Shown: positions 1-5,508 of the stretch, in pieces
Position numbering within the stretch: the first letter of the stretch is position 1
How the letters are laid out: each line of letters begins with the position of its first letter
Assembly (NCBI GenBank): GCA_005883855.1
Contig: VBAU01000116.1
Coordinates: 16,343-22,783, forward strand
DNA: 6,441 nt
From: Bacteroidota bacterium
Lineage (GTDB): Bacteria > Bacteroidota > Bacteroidia > Chitinophagales > Chitinophagaceae
Direction of reading: 5' to 3'
The notes under the pieces: generated by a model
What the model saw: only the letters and a program-made list of their open reading frames with translations
Databases searched by the model: none
What the model was told of the DNA's origin: nothing
Position numbers and translations under genes: made by a program

Positions 1-677
1 TTTCTTTTCATTCGCATCAAAAGGCGATAAATGCGATTAAGAACGGATACTTCAAATCTGGAATTTTTCCTATCAACATTGAAGAAGTCTATCTTGATGA
101 AAAGGGAAAAAAGCAAAAAAGAAATTATGTTGTGGAGGTCGATGAAGGTCCACGCGCAGACACATCATTAGAGGTATTGGCGAAATTGAAGCCCGCATTT
201 GCTGCCAATGGTTGTGTTACTGCGGGTAACTCTTCGCAAACTTCAGATGGGGCAGCATTCGTAATTGTAATGGGTGAAAAAATGATGAATGAATTGGGCT
301 TAAAACCAATTGGACGTTTAGTGGCGTGTGCGTCTGCGGGCGTGCATCCGCGGATCATGGGCATCGGCCCGGTTGCAGCGATTCCAAAAGTTTTGAAACA
401 AGCCGGCATGAGTCTTTCACAAATTGACCTGGTCGAATTAAATGAAGCTTTTGCATCACAAGCGCTTGCTGTGATTCGCGAAGCAGGATTGAATCCCGAC
501 GTTGTAAATACCAATGGTGGCGCTATTGCGCTGGGGCATCCGTTGGGATGTACAGGTTGCAAACTCACCATTCAAATATTGAACGACATGAAGCGTCTAA
601 ATAAAAAATATGGAATGGTAACAGCCTGTGTTGGCGGAGGCCAGGGGATTGCAGGCGTTATTGAAAACATCAATTGA
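1..677 (+). CDS. fadA: 3-ketoacyl-CoA thiolase (acetyl-CoA C-acyltransferase), 5' truncated by window edge
   Basis: The reading frame is open from base 3 to the TGA at 675-677, giving 224 visible residues of a protein that is normally about 390 long. The GTG at 132 is internal, because the frame continues upstream with the thiolase motif SHQKA (residues 4-8 of the fragment). Thiolases cleave 3-ketoacyl-CoA with free CoA, releasing acetyl-CoA, as the last step of fatty-acid beta-oxidation in the cytoplasm. The C-terminal thiolase landmarks are present: NEAFASQ (codons 441-461), the catalytic His of GHP (537-539), and the catalytic Cys in ACVGGGQG (627-629). The nucleophilic Cys of the N-terminal half lies outside the window. 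GHPLGCTG resembles degradative FadA enzymes (PLGC) more than AtoB-type biosynthetic thiolases (PIGA), so the symbol is a family-level choice. No strong terminator follows. A partner beta-oxidation gene may lie to the left, but it cannot be seen. Confidence 0.93.
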   Translation, partial: SFHSHQKAINAIKNGYFKSGIFPINIEEVYLDEKGKKQKRNYVVEVDEGPRADTSLEVLAKLKPAFAANGCVTAGNSSQTSDGAAFVIVMGEKMMNELGLKPIGRLVACASAGVHPRIMGIGPVAAIPKVLKQAGMSLSQIDLVELNEAFASQALAVIREAGLNPDVVNTNGGAIALGHPLGCTGCKLTIQILNDMKRLNKKYGMVTACVGGGQGIAGVIENIN

Positions 678-750
678 ACCCGCCTTTTTGCTTTCTCGCT
701 TCTTTTAGCTTCGATTTCGGGCAAGGAGCGTAAACCTTGATAGTCGCCCA

Positions 751-765
751 TTAACCGGCGGTTAA
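751..765. promoter_or_regulatory. 15-bp palindrome, possible operator
   Basis: TTAACCG-G-CGGTTAA is a perfect inverted repeat with 7-bp arms around one central base. It sits 28 bp upstream of the sigma-54-like element and about 70 bp before the start of the small secreted protein at 833. The position and symmetry suit a dimeric regulator, but no regulator can be named and the function is inferred only from symmetry and location. Confidence 0.35.
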
Positions 766-791
766 CATCTTCTCCGTTGTTTAAAATGCCT

Positions 792-808
792 CTGGCATAA
801 TTCCTTCT
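792..808 (+). promoter_or_regulatory. Possible sigma-54-like (-24/-12) promoter for the small secreted protein
   Basis: CTGGCATAATTCCTTCT aligns with the sigma-54 consensus YTGGCACG-N4-TTGCW. The -24 GG (794-795) and the following CA are intact, and spacing to the -12 C (807) is correct. The usually invariant G of the -12 GC is a T, which is a real weakness. Initiation would fall near 818-820, giving a leader of about 14 nt. A TAnnTTTG-like alternative, TATATCTG at 810-817, lacks a TTG at suitable distance. The call is tentative. Confidence 0.27.
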
Positions 809-832
809 TTATATCTGTATAAAAAGTCAATT

Positions 833-1084
833 ATGAAAAAAGTCTTGATGTCTGCTGCGTTTATTTTCATAGCCGTTTTTGCTATCAATGCACAGGAGAC
901 AAAAACAAAGCCCGTTACAACACCTACAGATAAGGTGCACAATGTAACTCACCCTCATCATAAGGTTTCTCACGGCACCAAATCCAAACATGAAACTGCC
1001 GAAGGGAAGAAGCATGTTACTACGGAGAAAACCTCCAAACCGGAAGCACTAAAGCCGAAAGAAAAAACAGAAGTGAAACATTAG
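833..1084 (+). CDS. Small secreted Lys/His/Thr-rich low-complexity protein
   Basis: This 83-residue protein has a clear Sec signal peptide: MKK, a hydrophobic core (residues 4-18), and a likely cleavage after AINA (residue 20), leaving a mature N-terminal Gln as is common in Bacteroidota. The predicted 63-residue mature chain has about 14 Lys, 12 Thr and 8 His, and no Cys, Trp, Tyr, Phe or Met. It should therefore be strongly basic and mostly disordered. The His residues cluster in the first half (VTHPHHKVSH). No catalytic domain is visible and I do not recognise a named family. The ATG at 833 has no Shine-Dalgarno but an A-rich leader, normal for this phylum. An intrinsic terminator follows, so it is probably transcribed alone. 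Metal binding or electrostatic association with the envelope would fit the composition, but neither is shown by the sequence. Confidence 0.8.
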   Translation: MKKVLMSAAFIFIAVFAINAQETKTKPVTTPTDKVHNVTHPHHKVSHGTKSKHETAEGKKHVTTEKTSKPEALKPKEKTEVKH

Positions 1085-1094
1085 TTCTATGACC

Positions 1095-1134
1095 TTGCCC
1101 CGCACAAACACAATCGTTCGGGGCAAACTTTTTT
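1095..1134 (+). terminator. Rho-independent terminator after the small secreted protein
   Basis: An 8-bp perfect stem, TTGCCCCG (1095-1102) with CGGGGCAA (1119-1126), closes a 16-nt loop. After AC comes a run of six T (1129-1134). It begins 10 bases after the stop codon at 1082-1084. The GC-rich stem plus T-tract on the plus strand is a classic intrinsic terminator and separates this gene from the downstream membrane-protein gene. Confidence 0.82.
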
Positions 1135-1204
1135 GTTGCTATTCCGTGTGAAAATTTGCCTTTCCTAAGCCGTGATTTCTAATGCCCGGGCCGGTTCGTA
1201 GTCC

Positions 1205-1238
1205 TTTGCCGGGGGACTAAAAATAATGTCTACTTTTA
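1205..1238 (+). promoter_or_regulatory. Candidate Bacteroidota promoter for the GlsB/YeaQ-type gene
   Basis: TTTG at 1205-1208 and TACTTTTA at 1231-1238 resemble the Bacteroidota -33 (TTTG/TTG) and -7 (TAnnTTTG) elements, with the last base of the -7 differing. The 22-base spacing is at the long end of the accepted range. The -7 element ends 15 bases before the ATG at 1254, leaving a short leader. A weak hairpin with 6-bp arms (1199-1204 with 1214-1219) overlaps the -33 box. Confidence 0.35.
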
Positions 1239-1253
1239 GTAAAATTTCACACT

Positions 1254-1547
1254 ATGACACTCATAGGGTTTTTAGTTCTGTTACTGATCGCTGCAATATG
1301 TGGTGCAATTGGACAATCATTGGCAGGTTATGATTTGGGGGGATGCCTAGTGTCGATAGTCGTTGGTTTTATCGGTGCGTATATTGGCTTATGGCTAGCG
1401 GGCAAATTAGGTTTACCAAAGATCTTCGAAATTTCTATTGAAGGTAAGCCTTTCCCTGTCGTCTGGGCAGTGATCGGATCTGCGATCTTTACTCTCATAG
1501 TTGCATTGTTGCGAAGAGCATTCATCGGCCGCGACAGGTATTTATAG
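1254..1547 (+). CDS. GlsB/YeaQ/YmgE-type (transglycosylase-associated) small membrane protein
   Basis: This 97-residue protein is almost entirely hydrophobic, with three predicted inner-membrane helices at about residues 2-20, 30-50 and 67-87. The Gly-rich core GGCLVSIVVGFIGAYIG (29-45) is the hallmark pattern of the transglycosylase-associated protein family (Pfam Transgly_assoc; GlsB/YeaQ/YmgE in NCBI naming). Members are small stress-linked membrane proteins of unknown biochemical role, and the transglycosylase link is only historical. The protein is somewhat longer than the usual 80-85 residues because of a loop (about 52-66) containing PKIFEISIEGKPFP before the third helix. It ends in a basic tail (RRAFIGRDR), which probably faces the cytoplasm. 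The gene stands alone and is convergent with the lipoprotein gene, 34 bp between stops. No strong terminator lies between them. Confidence 0.82.
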   Translation: MTLIGFLVLLLIAAICGAIGQSLAGYDLGGCLVSIVVGFIGAYIGLWLAGKLGLPKIFEISIEGKPFPVVWAVIGSAIFTLIVALLRRAFIGRDRYL

Positions 1548-1581
1548 TAGCGGAACTTTTTACTAAGAGCGATTCGACTTA

Positions 1582-2013
1582 CTATTCTTTCCTATAGACA
1601 GACAGGAAAAGTGTTGGTTTACCCTTCGTGTCGAATGTTTCCGGATAGCCATTGCCTGACAAGTTATAGCATATTGCCAGCTGCTCGCCTTTTGTGGAAG
1701 AATCAGGTACGAACTTATAAATGGCTGTGAAATGTTTTCCTGCATTCACTCCTTCCTTGCTATAAATATCCATTTTATCATGGTCGTATTTTAGGACGCC
1801 CTTATCGACACTCTCGGCGGAAAATGTATATGTGCTGTCACTAATGATGAGCTTTTCCGTTGCGAAGGCTGTTGCCGGCAGTGAAGTTCCGCCGAACTCT
1901 TGTTTAAGCGGGATCCAGGTGCCGTTTAACTTGTTTGACTCGCTACCGGTATTTTTCGTGGTGCCGCAATTGAAACAAAAGAGACAAAACGCAATAAATA
2001 TGGTAACTCGCAT
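1582..2013 (-). CDS. Lipoprotein with a TIGR03067-like domain
   Basis: The 143-residue product starts with a short hydrophobic signal (residues 3-15) leading to Cys16 in CFNCG. This is an acceptable though loose Bacteroidota lipobox, so the mature protein is probably lipid-anchored. The rest resembles the TIGR03067 domain, a small beta-rich module. GTW (31-33) opens the first strand, followed by GG..LP (41-46), EKLIISDSTYTF (53-64), a GVLKYD strand (72-77), and GKHFTAIYKF (92-101). QLAICYN (111-117) and a final LFLSVYRKE complete the fold in the usual order. The domain is best known from planctomycete proteins, and its function is unknown. A probable promoter lies 45-74 bases upstream. Transcription is monocistronic as far as can be seen, since the next minus-strand gene lies 375 bp upstream across a repeat element. 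Confidence 0.8.
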   Translation of the reverse strand: MRVTIFIAFCLFCFNCGTTKNTGSESNKLNGTWIPLKQEFGGTSLPATAFATEKLIISDSTYTFSAESVDKGVLKYDHDKMDIYSKEGVNAGKHFTAIYKFVPDSSTKGEQLAICYNLSGNGYPETFDTKGKPTLFLSVYRKE

Positions 2014-2057
2014 AAAATTTATTTTAACGATTGATAAGAAAGTCGATATGGGATTTC

Positions 2058-2087
2058 TAAAAATAAAAATTTAGTCTTTCACAACAA
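2058..2087 (-). promoter_or_regulatory. Candidate Bacteroidota promoter for the TIGR03067-like lipoprotein
   Basis: On the minus strand TTG (2087-2085) is followed after exactly 19 bases by TATTTTTA (2065-2058). This matches the Bacteroidota TTG-N19-TAnnTTTG arrangement except for the last base. Transcription would start near 2050, giving a leader of about 37 A/T-rich bases before the ATG at 2013. Spacing and box quality make this the best housekeeping-type promoter in the window. Confidence 0.42.
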
Positions 2088-2253
2088 GATGGTGCGCAGA
2101 CCTCACGATCTCTTTTACCAATTTGGCGTTTGTTACTGCACTTTCACGCGATCATTTTGCTCGCGATGTTTATCCTGCAAAATACTGAACGCATCTAGGC
2201 GCTATGGTCGGGATGCCGTGCATTTTTAGTGCTACTTGGCTTCGCTCAGTAGG

Positions 2254-2267
2254 CCGATAGCTATCGG
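2254..2267. repeat. 14-bp perfect palindrome CCGATAG/CTATCGG
   Basis: CCGATAGCTATCGG is fully self-complementary with no spacer, and the symmetry ends at both flanks (G2253 against A2268). It lies in the middle of the structured repeat element and could be a protein-binding site or part of the repeat's folding core. Confidence 0.75.
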
Positions 2268-2291
2268 ATTGGTGCAGTACAAGAGTGCGAC

Positions 2292-2315
2292 GCCCGCCTG
2301 ACGGGACGGGCGGGC
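2292..2315. repeat. GC-rich inverted repeat (hairpin)
   Basis: GCCCGCC (2292-2298) pairs with GGCGGGC (2309-2315) around a 10-base loop that itself contains GACGGGAC, allowing alternative pairing of CCCG with CGGG. The stem is all G/C in an otherwise A/T-rich gap. No T-tract follows on either strand, so it is not a standard intrinsic terminator, although it lies downstream of the T9SS cargo gene and could limit read-through or protect the 3' end. Confidence 0.65.
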
Positions 2316-2388
2316 AACAGGCGCTCAATATTAGCTCCGCTGCCTGGAACATAATAACCATTACTGTTTATGGAATTTTCAATAGTCA

Positions 2389-4566
2389 CTACCGAATTAA
2401 TGCAACCGTTCCTTTTTGATTGACCTTTTCTCCAGCCAAAGTTTCCATTTCCAGGAAATAGACATATACTCCAGTCGCTTGTGCCAAACCGTTAAATTTT
2501 CCATCCCATCCCGCATCCCTCGTCGTAGTATAAAATACGAGCTGGCCCCATCGGTTGTAGATGCTTAAGCGGCGAAATTTATTTTTATTAGCGAGCGGAA
2601 CCCTCAACACGTCATTGACACCATCACCGTTGGGCGTAAATGCAGTTGGAAAATAAATAGGAAACTTGCAGTGATCATAAACGTGAATGGTATCTGTTTT
2701 TGAACCGCATATATTTTCAGCGGTCACCCAATACGTACCGACTGAATGAACTGTGTATACAGAGTCGGGGATTACCAGACCATTCCACGAATATGAATCA
2801 TAACCGCCGGTAGCTTTTAACTGGACGCCCGCCGGCGACTCCAGGCAAGTATCGGGAGAAGCCGTTAAATGAGAAGGCGATTTAAGCACCTTGACGTTGA
2901 AATATACAACGCTGTCGCAACCTCTCTCTGTATGGTACTTCGTGTAATAACTACCGGTAGTGTTAACCCTGGAGTTATCAGGCAGCGTATAGGTTTCGTT
3001 TTCGCAAATGGAAACGTTATGTGCATGCAGCGTGTCAATGAAATCAGTACAACAGGTATACTGATATTGGCAAATTGTATTTTGAGACAGTGGATAAGAT
3101 TTCCTGGAAAAATTGAATAGTGAGTAGCGCATATCCACGTCAGGAGGAATGGTGGGAAAGTGCACCTTGTCTACGAACCATGGCCAGGGCAGATCCTCGC
3201 TAACCATTGCCACCGGCCTTTGAATGCAGCTGTCATTGCCTTTGGCGTTAGTAATATCTAAATGAAAACTGGTTGAATAAGGGTCGCCCTGGAAAATAAA
3301 ATAGCCGGCATTGCTTTTTTGTTGCAAACCAAAATCTGAGGACAGTTCAGTGCTGATTGCACTTGAAAAAGATTTGCTGGAGGTTATTTGACCGTTTTCA
3401 TCGATCTCAAAAATGATGCGCTGCTGGTTGGTTGTGTCCTTAACCAATAAAACTTGCTTGTTTCCAGCCTGCCATACATTTTGCAAACTACAGGAACCAC
3501 CCTTTTGATGGTAAGCATAAAGTTTTATGAAATACCCGTCGCTATTAGTAATAAAATTTACGGCGCGCTTGGAGAAATCTTGTGAATTGTAGTATATCAA
3601 ACCGTCAATGGGTAAGTACATGTCAGCCAAGAAGGATATATTTCCTCCCGGCAATTCAGAAATACCTTTGATCTGAGGAATAAAATTTTTCGTGATGTGC
3701 GTGTTGGTCAATGGCGGGCACTGAGAGCTTCTTTGCCATACCAACGTCCCACTTTTACCATCAATCTGAAACAGGTTAAAGTAATACAGGGGCGGCGGGA
3801 AAATAACCGGAGGCAGCCATGGTTGAAAGAGCGTGTCAGCCAAATTCCTTACCATGCCATTTGCCACAACAATATTTCCATTGCTTAATTCCTTTATCAC
3901 CGGTTTCACTTCAGCAACTTCACTATACAGAGTATTCGGTTGAAGAGGTGTAGCCCAAACAATGCCGTTAGCGTCATCTATGCACAGCAGTTTACTCGTA
4001 AATGGGTAGAAAAGAGACCTCAAATACACAATTAAATTACCATTGCCGAGCTGCATCATGCCATTTATGGCGTAATCGGTTCGCCAGTTGCCAATGTATC
4101 GTCCGGATATCACTGAACCATATTTATCTAAATGCAATATTAATCCCGCCCAGTGCGAAGGCGGATCCTCTCCGCCACTTACTGCTCTCCCATGCTCGTA
4201 GGTTGACCCATAAATGTAGTAGGTAGAATCTTTCGCCATGATCATTCCTTCCATCTTTGTTTTTTCATACCATGGAAATGAATTCCAATAGACCATGGGA
4301 TAATCGGGACTATATTCATTGGACCAGATTACATTGCCGTTTGAAGTGAATTTTGCGACGAAGGTGGAGTTAGACGGGTTTTGAAGCACGGCGACTATTT
4401 CATTGTGCGACGTGGTGACCGCCTCCTGCACATAGTTCGTGTTTCCCCCCGTGTAGGTGATCGAATAGTAGTTGCTATCCTTAGGGCACTGGCCTTCGAC
4501 AATTGTTGAGGAGAGAATTCCCACAAGCAGTATGATATTAATCGCCAATCTACTCAACATGTCCAT
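2389..4566 (-). CDS. Large secreted T9SS type B cargo protein (gliding-motility-associated C-terminal domain)
   Basis: The 725-residue product has a Sec signal peptide (hydrophobic residues about 7-23, likely cleavage after VEG25, mature start QCP). Residues about 30-500 carry repeated strand pairs ending in aromatic-rich turns, such as SNGNVIWSNEYS, NGIVWATPLQ and SGTLVWQRSS. This pattern suggests a beta-propeller of PQQ/SBBP type. Residues 505-563 form a Cys-containing module (CCTDF, SICENETYTLP, GCDSVVYF) common in Bacteroidota surface proteins. Residues about 565-635 look like an Ig-type domain (YSW, GTYWVTAENICG). Residues 637-725 are a typical type B sorting domain (CHU_C/TIGR04131): FPTAFTPNGDGVND, IYNRWGQLVF, W-DGKFNG, TGVYVYFLE, KGTVALIR. 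The protein should cross the outer membrane by T9SS and end on the surface or outside. Its ligand or enzymatic role is unknown. ATG 4560 (Met3) is an alternative start. Confidence 0.92.
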   Translation of the reverse strand: MDMLSRLAINIILLVGILSSTIVEGQCPKDSNYYSITYTGGNTNYVQEAVTTSHNEIVAVLQNPSNSTFVAKFTSNGNVIWSNEYSPDYPMVYWNSFPWYEKTKMEGMIMAKDSTYYIYGSTYEHGRAVSGGEDPPSHWAGLILHLDKYGSVISGRYIGNWRTDYAINGMMQLGNGNLIVYLRSLFYPFTSKLLCIDDANGIVWATPLQPNTLYSEVAEVKPVIKELSNGNIVVANGMVRNLADTLFQPWLPPVIFPPPLYYFNLFQIDGKSGTLVWQRSSQCPPLTNTHITKNFIPQIKGISELPGGNISFLADMYLPIDGLIYYNSQDFSKRAVNFITNSDGYFIKLYAYHQKGGSCSLQNVWQAGNKQVLLVKDTTNQQRIIFEIDENGQITSSKSFSSAISTELSSDFGLQQKSNAGYFIFQGDPYSTSFHLDITNAKGNDSCIQRPVAMVSEDLPWPWFVDKVHFPTIPPDVDMRYSLFNFSRKSYPLSQNTICQYQYTCCTDFIDTLHAHNVSICENETYTLPDNSRVNTTGSYYTKYHTERGCDSVVYFNVKVLKSPSHLTASPDTCLESPAGVQLKATGGYDSYSWNGLVIPDSVYTVHSVGTYWVTAENICGSKTDTIHVYDHCKFPIYFPTAFTPNGDGVNDVLRVPLANKNKFRRLSIYNRWGQLVFYTTTRDAGWDGKFNGLAQATGVYVYFLEMETLAGEKVNQKGTVALIR

Positions 4567-4577
4567 TTTGGTATCAT

Positions 4578-4585
4578 CAAATATA
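4578..4585 (-). promoter_or_regulatory. Probable -7 element (TATATTTG) for the T9SS cargo gene
   Basis: On the minus strand TATATTTG matches the Bacteroidota -7 consensus TAnnTTTG exactly and ends 11 bases before the ATG at 4566. No good TTG/TTTG lies 19 bases upstream (GAG there), so the -33 half is poor. If used, the leader would be only a few bases, making the mRNA nearly leaderless or favouring the second ATG at 4560. Confidence 0.4.
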
Positions 4586-4668
4586 CCATTAGTTTTTCTG
4601 GGGACTCACGCATATGTGTCCGGCAGTCCATTGATATATTTGGACAACGGTATGACTGGCGGCGTGGC

Positions 4669-4743
4669 ATTGCGGTTTAAATGGTTCCAACGGAATCGGC
4701 GCTGGAGGGTATTGTGGTTTAAATGGTTCCATGAAATCGGCGT
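4669..4743. repeat. Imperfect tandem repeat, two units with 42-bp period
   Basis: Unit 1 (4669-4701) and unit 2 (4711-4742) share ATTGYGGTTTAAATGGTTCC and end in AATCGGCG, differing by a C/T change, a few substitutions and one single-base indel; a 9-base spacer separates them. They lie in the 254-bp gap upstream of the T9SS cargo gene (on its strand) and downstream of the membrane-protein gene. Read on the minus strand, each unit encodes EPFKPQ with a Pro-rich linker (within 4589-4777), but coding is doubtful. Paired binding sites or a slipped-strand duplication are both possible. Confidence 0.7.
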
Positions 4744-4820
4744 TCGCATGCGAGAAATGGATCAACGATTCGCACAAGAGTTGATGTTCGAAGGACGCAG
4801 GATGCAGGATGCTGTCACCT

Positions 4821-5384
4821 TCATGCCGTTTTCTTCCCCAAAATATACGTTCTGAAGAAATACCTCCAGGGCATCGCTACGATGGGAAATACCACCCACA
4901 CAAAAACGCGCGTCATACCTTCAGCAGGAGATCCGGCAAGTTCATTCCTCATCCATAAAGGATAAGCAACAATAGCAAGCCAGGCAACTTTGTAGATGAT
5001 CTCAAATAGAACTATGGGCAACATTTTCAAAGGACGGATGACGCCGATTATTGATATTACGGAATATGATCCCCACATACACCAGGCTGCGGCATTGGCA
5101 TTATCCCATGGGCCACGGTGATTAAAGATGTGGCTCCATGAATCATAAGTAACGAAAAGAAACATTAAGCTGAATAGTAACCTCAACAAATAAATATTTA
5201 TCGTCGGGACACCCCCATAATATTCATAGTCGCGTTTGAATATGTTGAGAACGCTAAGGTTTGAACGTCGAATGTTCTCCTTTGCTTGTGTCGATGAATT
5301 GAACGATTGCATGATTTTATGTTTTGATATGTAGAATTTAATTCGTCGCCAAGCTAGGGATAAGTCGGTCAATGCTTCGCTCAT
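4821..5384 (-). CDS. Four-helix inner-membrane protein, function unknown
   Basis: The 187-residue product has four predicted transmembrane helices at about residues 62-80, 99-117, 121-143 and 159-177. They are preceded by a polar N-terminal region with IFKRDYEYYGGVP (48-60), which reads like the true conserved beginning. Other notable stretches are HRGPWDNANAAAWCMWGSYS (89-108), GVIRPLKMLPIVLFEIIYK (114-132) and NELAGSPAEGMTRVFVW (147-163). I recognise the overall pattern as a recurrent uncharacterised Bacteroidota membrane protein but know no function or symbol. The upstream ATG at 5384 is drawn here, but Met25 (ATG at 5312, preceded by an A-rich CATAAAATC) is a better candidate. It gives 163 residues and leaves more room for the divergent pyrophosphatase promoter. 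No catalytic motif is apparent. Confidence 0.78.
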   Translation of the reverse strand: MSEALTDLSLAWRRIKFYISKHKIMQSFNSSTQAKENIRRSNLSVLNIFKRDYEYYGGVPTINIYLLRLLFSLMFLFVTYDSWSHIFNHRGPWDNANAAAWCMWGSYSVISIIGVIRPLKMLPIVLFEIIYKVAWLAIVAYPLWMRNELAGSPAEGMTRVFVWVVFPIVAMPWRYFFRTYILGKKTA

Positions 5385-5508
5385 GTCTATGAACTGCTAT
5401 GAATCGTCAACGGAAACTGGCGAAAGAGAAGAAAGGCGCTAAAAAAATTGCTATTCCTGTCCAAAGGTTCGGTGGCATAGTTTTTACAGCGATTGAATAA
5501 ACAGGATT

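Larger units (their letters stand above)
2133..2360. repeat. Structured noncoding element, probably a dispersed genomic repeat
   Basis: This part of a 375-bp gap is visibly different from its A/T-rich flanks. It holds a small hairpin (CGCGA 2147-2151 with TCGCG 2161-2165), a 14-bp perfect palindrome (2254-2267) and a GC-rich inverted repeat (2292-2298 with 2309-2315). On the minus strand two short peptide-like frames lie next to each other: 2170-2361 encodes QSDSYRPTERSQ and ALKMHGIPTIAPR, and 2133-2201 encodes ILQDKHREQNDRVKVQ before a TAA. I recall similar peptides as spurious small proteins in Bacteroidota genomes, which is what a multicopy intergenic repeat would produce. That is memory, not a search. 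No transposase and no convincing terminal repeats are visible. Boundaries are approximate. Confidence 0.5.

Noticed and set aside
125..571. Long open frame on the minus strand opposite the thiolase gene
   Set aside because: It is antisense to well-conserved thiolase motifs, has no recognisable domain and no promoter; it is a shadow frame.
1545..1581. Bidirectional terminator between the convergent genes ending at 1547 and 1582
   Set aside because: Only a 5-bp TAGTA/TACTA stem around CTTTTT can be drawn, which is not enough for a terminator.
2133..2376. TTACTG repeated at 2133-2138 and 2371-2376 as a target-site duplication of a mobile element
   Set aside because: Six bases in an A/T-rich region is easily chance, there are no terminal inverted repeats next to them, and no transposase is present.
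4626..4645. GTCCA...TGGAC inverted repeat as an operator of the cargo gene
   Set aside because: The 5-bp arms with a 10-base spacer that lacks further symmetry are within chance expectation.
4472..4855. 127-codon plus-strand frame spanning the gap between the cargo and membrane-protein genes
   Set aside because: It overlaps the antisense ends of both genes, shows no signal peptide or domain, and its only pattern (FKWF twice) comes from the 42-bp repeat.
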